From a virus, in the IMG/VR virus record IMGVR_UViG_3300029922_000013, positions 1 to 64,000 of that record: a DNA stretch of 64,000 nucleotides; one strand, given 5' to 3'. Positions 60,728-64,000 of the stretch are shown piece after piece. How positions within the stretch are numbered: position 1 is the first letter of the stretch; each line of letters begins with the position of its first letter. The position numbers were made by a program, and so were the translations under genes. The notes beneath the pieces are model-generated. The model was not told the origin of the DNA, searched no databases, and saw only the letters and a program-made list of their open reading frames with translations.

Positions 60728-60756
60728 AGATTAACACTTTACAATTAAAAAGTCAA
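60728..60756 (-). promoter_or_regulatory. Sigma-70-type promoter of homing endonuclease copy 3 (leaderless)
   Basis: TTGACT at 60756-60751, a 17-bp spacer, TAATCT at 60733-60728, then TTATAAC and the ATG at 60720. No ribosome site. Confidence 0.75.
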
Positions 60757-60780
60757 TATATATTTACAACTTATTGATAT

Positions 60781-62547
60781 TTAAGCTCTTTTGTTTGCTT
60801 CATTAACATTCATTTCAGGATATTCGCAATTTCTTAAAAATTCGCTATCTGCTTTGGCTTCTTCTCTCTCATATATAGGATCTCGTTCAAAGCTAATAAT
60901 TCCCCCTATAGCTCCAAACAAGCTTGCAATAGATACTGCATTGACCAAGGAATCTTGGACGCTTCTAGTCGCATCAAATAGACCCAACTCTTCGGCCTTC
61001 CCGAACTGTTCATTTTCGATGTCATAAACTAGCTGAGGATCTTTAAGAAGCTCCTCTATGATTACTCCAATTTCTTCCCTATCATAGCCCGCATTAGACA
61101 GCAGCTTCTCTGGTAGGCAAAGCAAGGAAGAAAATAGAACGGTCATAGCCGGATCGTTTTCTGGTAGTTTTTCTGCAAGCAACATAGCCATGTCCAAACT
61201 CATTCTGCACCCGCCCGGCAAGCACCCATAGACGATGGCGCTCTTTGCCGCCATAACAGCATCTTCTACTCGGTCAGCCTTCTCTTTAAGGCTCCCAGAG
61301 CTATTACTGAAGATAGTGAGCTTGACAATCCCGCTAGTGAGTTTGCCTAGACGTTCTTCTAGCCAAATTTTCTCTGCGATGCTTTCAGAATTGTCTTTCA
61401 TCTTTTTAAGCTCTTCAGCACGAATTTCAATGTTGAATGGATCACTTTCACCTACAACCGTACTGCGGTAGCGATACATTTCGAACGATTCCATCCCAGT
61501 ACCGAGATCTTTTAGAGTAACTGTGCCTAGTTGATCTTTAAACCCAAACACCTTAGCATTGCAAAAGGCCCCAAGATCCAACAAAAACTGTTGCTGGCTA
61601 TTGACATGCTGAGCCATTGGTGTTCTCATGGGGACGATATTAATAGTACCTGGATTGGCAAAATTGTAAGCTAGTGTAGTCATGACGTTATCAGAAAATC
61701 CATGAGCTACTACGACCACATTTTTAAAGTTTTCGTCGCCATCAGCGTACCTTTGACCAATCTGGTCAAAAATAGGTGACAATCCAATGAGATCGGTAAT
61801 CATTCCATCAAATAGGACAAAAATAGGTTTAATTAAGTGGCATCTAAGTGATGCTTGATCATTGATGTACACATTGCTAAATTTGCCAAGATCTTCCATT
61901 CCGGTTGGAATGGGCATCCCATCAATTCGTTCAACTTTATAGCTATCATTGCCCGTAGCCTCACGAATAGTCACATGGCTGGAATCAGAATAGCCGAGTA
62001 GCTCAAAGCATTCGATAACAGCATCGGCAAGCTCTTTATCCCCATTGGCAGAGATAGTAGCTACTTTGCGGATAAGTTCTTTGTTTTCTTCTGTGATCTT
62101 GATTGCTCGGCTTTCAATGTAAGGAATTAGAATTTCTTTAACTACTTTGTGAATTCTACGGATAGCTTTTTGTGGAGAATACTTGGGATTTTGTTCACAA
62201 AAATCAAACATATGCTTGATGATATTGTAAGATAGAATGGTAGCCGTAGTAGTACCATCGCCTACCGTATTAGCGGTTCTAACAGCTGCATCTCTAGCAG
62301 ATTCGATTATCAGATGCTCATAAGAGTCTTCTGAACCCAAATTCTTAAAGATAGTCACCCCATCTTTAGTCAACCTATTTGGGATGTTAGGAAGACTTTC
62401 TTCAATCAATGTCACACGACCACCTGGGCCGAGAGAACTTCCAACTATGTCCGATACTTTCTTCATTGTCCTTAAAACGATCTTTTTAAGCTGTTCTTGG
62501 TCAGATAAATAAGATTTTGGAGCTGTTTTAGCTTTTCTGATAGACAT
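60781..62547 (-). CDS. Phage GroEL-like chaperonin (588 aa)
   Basis: Chaperonin ATP-binding motifs are complete: SLGPGGR near 38-44, TKDGVTIF at 60-67, GDGTTTATIL at 96-105 and RVEDAVMAAKSAI with YGCLPGGC in the last third (the ATP-hydrolysis Asp is in RVEDA). Length 588 is longer than host GroEL (about 548), with changes in the apical domain (residues about 200-380) that binds substrates and co-chaperonin. No GroES gene is seen in the window. Phage chaperonins are known from some large myophages, where they are thought to fold phage proteins. Here it is a single gene, downstream of a coiled-coil gene in the same direction. Confidence 0.9.
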   Translation of the reverse strand: MSIRKAKTAPKSYLSDQEQLKKIVLRTMKKVSDIVGSSLGPGGRVTLIEESLPNIPNRLTKDGVTIFKNLGSEDSYEHLIIESARDAAVRTANTVGDGTTTATILSYNIIKHMFDFCEQNPKYSPQKAIRRIHKVVKEILIPYIESRAIKITEENKELIRKVATISANGDKELADAVIECFELLGYSDSSHVTIREATGNDSYKVERIDGMPIPTGMEDLGKFSNVYINDQASLRCHLIKPIFVLFDGMITDLIGLSPIFDQIGQRYADGDENFKNVVVVAHGFSDNVMTTLAYNFANPGTINIVPMRTPMAQHVNSQQQFLLDLGAFCNAKVFGFKDQLGTVTLKDLGTGMESFEMYRYRSTVVGESDPFNIEIRAEELKKMKDNSESIAEKIWLEERLGKLTSGIVKLTIFSNSSGSLKEKADRVEDAVMAAKSAIVYGCLPGGCRMSLDMAMLLAEKLPENDPAMTVLFSSLLCLPEKLLSNAGYDREEIGVIIEELLKDPQLVYDIENEQFGKAEELGLFDATRSVQDSLVNAVSIASLFGAIGGIISFERDPIYEREEAKADSEFLRNCEYPEMNVNEANKRA

Positions 62548-62578
62548 CGGTGGTTGTTCCCTCGGCTTTTAGTGTTTA

Positions 62579-63178
62579 TTAAGCGGTAGCTTCAGCAGGT
62601 GCGGCTTCTGGAGTAGCATCAGCGGACGCCGATTGAGCGTCTTCGGCTGGCGCTGCAGCAGCTTCTGGGGCTTTAGGAGTAATAATATTGTAGGCTTCTA
62701 GAACATTGATAGAAGCTCCTTGATCGCCTACAGGAATGTTGTCACCCGTTTTAGCACCATCAAGTTTATTCCGAACTTCTTCGTGTTGCAAAGAAGAAAG
62801 CAAGAACTGCATACGTGGATTAACAATCTTACCACTTGCATCAGCTTCGTTGATAATCACGAATGATTCCTTCGAAATAGTGTCGGTAGCAGCTAGAAGC
62901 CCGCTTTCTACCATTTGCGTCACCTTGCTAGAAAGTTCTTTTACATTGTTTTCGGTCATGAAACTAGCGATGGCTTCATCAGTAATGGTTTCGCCTTGAT
63001 TGGAGGCTTTAACAACAGCGTCAAGCTTATTATTGAGAAGCTTTAGTGCCTCTTTAAAGTTACCAAGATCGCGGGCCATTGGCTCCATAGGTTGAAGAGC
63101 CTGAATAATCTGGTGTACTACTTTCTCTAGATCTTCAAGTCGTTCGGTTGCATTCTTTTTGTTTTCAGTATCTGACAT
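62579..63178 (-). CDS. Coiled-coil protein with Ala/Pro-rich tail (199 aa)
   Basis: The N-terminal 60 residues are a coiled coil (ATERLEDLEKVVHQIIQALQ), the middle is helical (SFMTENNVKELSSKVTQMVE), and the last 30 residues are low-complexity Ala/Pro/Glu. It is transcribed with the chaperonin gene (31-nt gap) and may be its partner or substrate. AAGGAG lies upstream and TGATATAAG at about 63225-63217 is a possible promoter. Confidence 0.55.
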   Translation of the reverse strand: MSDTENKKNATERLEDLEKVVHQIIQALQPMEPMARDLGNFKEALKLLNNKLDAVVKASNQGETITDEAIASFMTENNVKELSSKVTQMVESGLLAATDTISKESFVIINEADASGKIVNPRMQFLLSSLQHEEVRNKLDGAKTGDNIPVGDQGASINVLEAYNIITPKAPEAAAAPAEDAQSASADATPEAAPAEATA

Positions 63179-63235
63179 GTTTATTTCTCCTTGTTTTAAG
63201 TATCTACTCTTCTTATATCATAAGTTGCTTTTTGT

Positions 63236-63262
63236 TTGACTTTTTACAAATATATATATAGT
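63236..63262 (+). promoter_or_regulatory. Possible sigma-70 promoter of the helicase gene
   Basis: TTGACT at 63236-63241 and TATAGT at 63257-63262 with a 15-bp spacer, which is short. The divergent TGATATAAG faces the other way. No ribosome site precedes the ATG at 63273. Confidence 0.4.
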
Positions 63263-63272
63263 GTCTATAGTT

Positions 63273-64000
63273 ATGAAAGTCAAGATATTATCGCCCACTA
63301 AAGCGTATATAATGCAAGCTTCCAATGAAGAAATGGAATCTCTAGCAGATCAGCTTACTTATATCGATCTGGCTGTTAAGTATGAGCTAAAAAGACTATC
63401 TCAAAACTTATGGTATAGGAATTCTAACCCCATAAAGTGGCAACTTCAGTGTGATTCACTAAAAGTGAAACTTAAACAAACTCTTATTTTTGATGAAAAT
63501 GGTATAAAATATATACGGCCTGGTAGCTTGCCCTATTTGACGGGTCTATCCGTAGACGTAGATAATCAAGTAATATATCCCACCCCCAAAAAGATCCCAT
63601 GGCAAAAACCTCTGCCATTTACTTTATACGACTTTCAAGGGCTTTCTGTTGAAAAATTAATCGATGGAAAACATGACAACGTAGAATTATGCACAGGTGC
63701 AGGAAAATCTGCAATAATTTTAAGTGTTTGCAGAGAAACTGGTTTTAGATGTGCTATAGTTGCGCCTTCTAAGGGGATTTTTAATGAACTAGTGGAAAAA
63801 TTCGAGTATCATCTAGGTAAAGGGAATGTGGGTAAGTTCGGAGATGGAAAGAAAAAGATAGGAAAAAGAATAACCATTTGTATAGGCGATAGTCTGTGCA
63901 ACCTAAAACGAGGCACAGAAGAGTGGGACTTCTTCTCTAAGTTGGACATGATTGTTTGCGATGAGTCACACACTCTTCCAGCAGAAACTCTAGAGCAAGT
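63273..64000 (+). CDS. Superfamily 2 helicase, 3' end outside the window
   Basis: The frame is open from the ATG at 63273 to the window end (242 codons). LPFTLYDFQ is a Q-like motif, CTGAGKSAI is Walker A, and VCDESHTLP is the DEAH/DESH Walker B. An N-terminal domain of about 120 residues precedes the motor, as in UvsW-type phage helicases that unwind or anneal branched DNA. The helicase part is truncated after motif II. No ribosome site is visible. Confidence 0.8.
   Translation, partial: MKVKILSPTKAYIMQASNEEMESLADQLTYIDLAVKYELKRLSQNLWYRNSNPIKWQLQCDSLKVKLKQTLIFDENGIKYIRPGSLPYLTGLSVDVDNQVIYPTPKKIPWQKPLPFTLYDFQGLSVEKLIDGKHDNVELCTGAGKSAIILSVCRETGFRCAIVAPSKGIFNELVEKFEYHLGKGNVGKFGDGKKKIGKRITICIGDSLCNLKRGTEEWDFFSKLDMIVCDESHTLPAETLEQ

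Noticed and set aside
62579-63178. GroES-like co-chaperonin next to the chaperonin gene
   Set aside because: The protein is a coiled coil with an Ala/Pro tail and has no GroES beta-barrel pattern or mobile loop.

Overview
The window is 64 kb of a large tailed bacteriophage with a contractile tail (myovirus type). It holds a tail sheath, tail tube, portal, large terminase, major capsid protein, capsid protease, MuF-like head protein, neck and tail-completion genes, several peptidoglycan hydrolases and four or five homing endonucleases. Both ends are open: the first gene is cut at its 5' end and the last, a helicase, at its 3' end. A Gram-negative host is likely but not proven. The phage encodes lipoproteins with lipobox signals, a secreted protein ending in Phe like an outer-membrane protein, a type IV prepilin-like protein and five -24/-12 (sigma-54-type) promoter matches.

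Layout. (1) 1-13231, all + strand: about 35 small, tightly packed accessory or early genes. They include zinc-ribbon proteins, an ArdC-type metallopeptidase, a prepilin-like protein, a secreted metallopeptidase lipoprotein, a collagen-like lipoprotein, an HNH protein, a tyrosine recombinase catalytic domain and one tRNA. Two repeated promoter families punctuate it: five -24/-12 elements, and four TTGACA-N16-AT-rich promoters that share an upstream GTCAA-TT-TTGAC palindrome and a downstream AGTG(A)TTTT box. (2) 13228-14799, -: two candidate tail-assembly chaperone genes split by a GIY-YIG nuclease. (3) 14800-17920: a control region with 13-bp direct repeats, a winged-helix/HTH protein and small membrane proteins of lysis type. 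(4) 17917-41975, -: the long tail and head-completion block. It runs from a permuted NlpC/P60 enzyme and two paralogous repeat-rich fibre proteins through tube, sheath, neck and connector genes. (5) 42083-45778: a dNMP kinase, an ice-binding-fold virion protein and a metallophosphoesterase. (6) 45925-56465, +: the capsid module (histidine-rich protein, major capsid protein, terminase, portal, MuF). (7) 56466-63178: a SLOG-domain protein, an ImmA-like peptidase, an M15 peptidase, the capsid protease and a GroEL-like chaperonin. (8) 63273-end: a superfamily 2 helicase.

Four results stand out. First, a minimal cyclic-nucleotide polymerase or GGDEF-like Palm domain (DGDGIG and GGGDE motifs, SIGYG, AKSRGKD) forms the N-terminus of a 559-residue acidic protein inside the neck/connector block. 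The same phage has a 2H-phosphoesterase-like protein and a SLOG (DUF2493) protein, which suggests it makes, binds or destroys a nucleotide signal. Second, eight genes (four homing endonucleases, terL, a fibre gene, a metallophosphoesterase and a tail-chaperone candidate) have a -10 hexamer ending only 6-8 nt before the ATG and no usable Shine-Dalgarno sequence, so they are predicted to be leaderless transcripts. Third, a YAATCTTTA box recurs upstream of structural genes on both strands and is a candidate late promoter. Fourth, one virion protein carries two chitobiase-type Ig repeats and a C-terminal DUF3494 ice-binding-type domain.

Functions are assigned from motifs read by eye in the translations. 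No database search or structure prediction was run.
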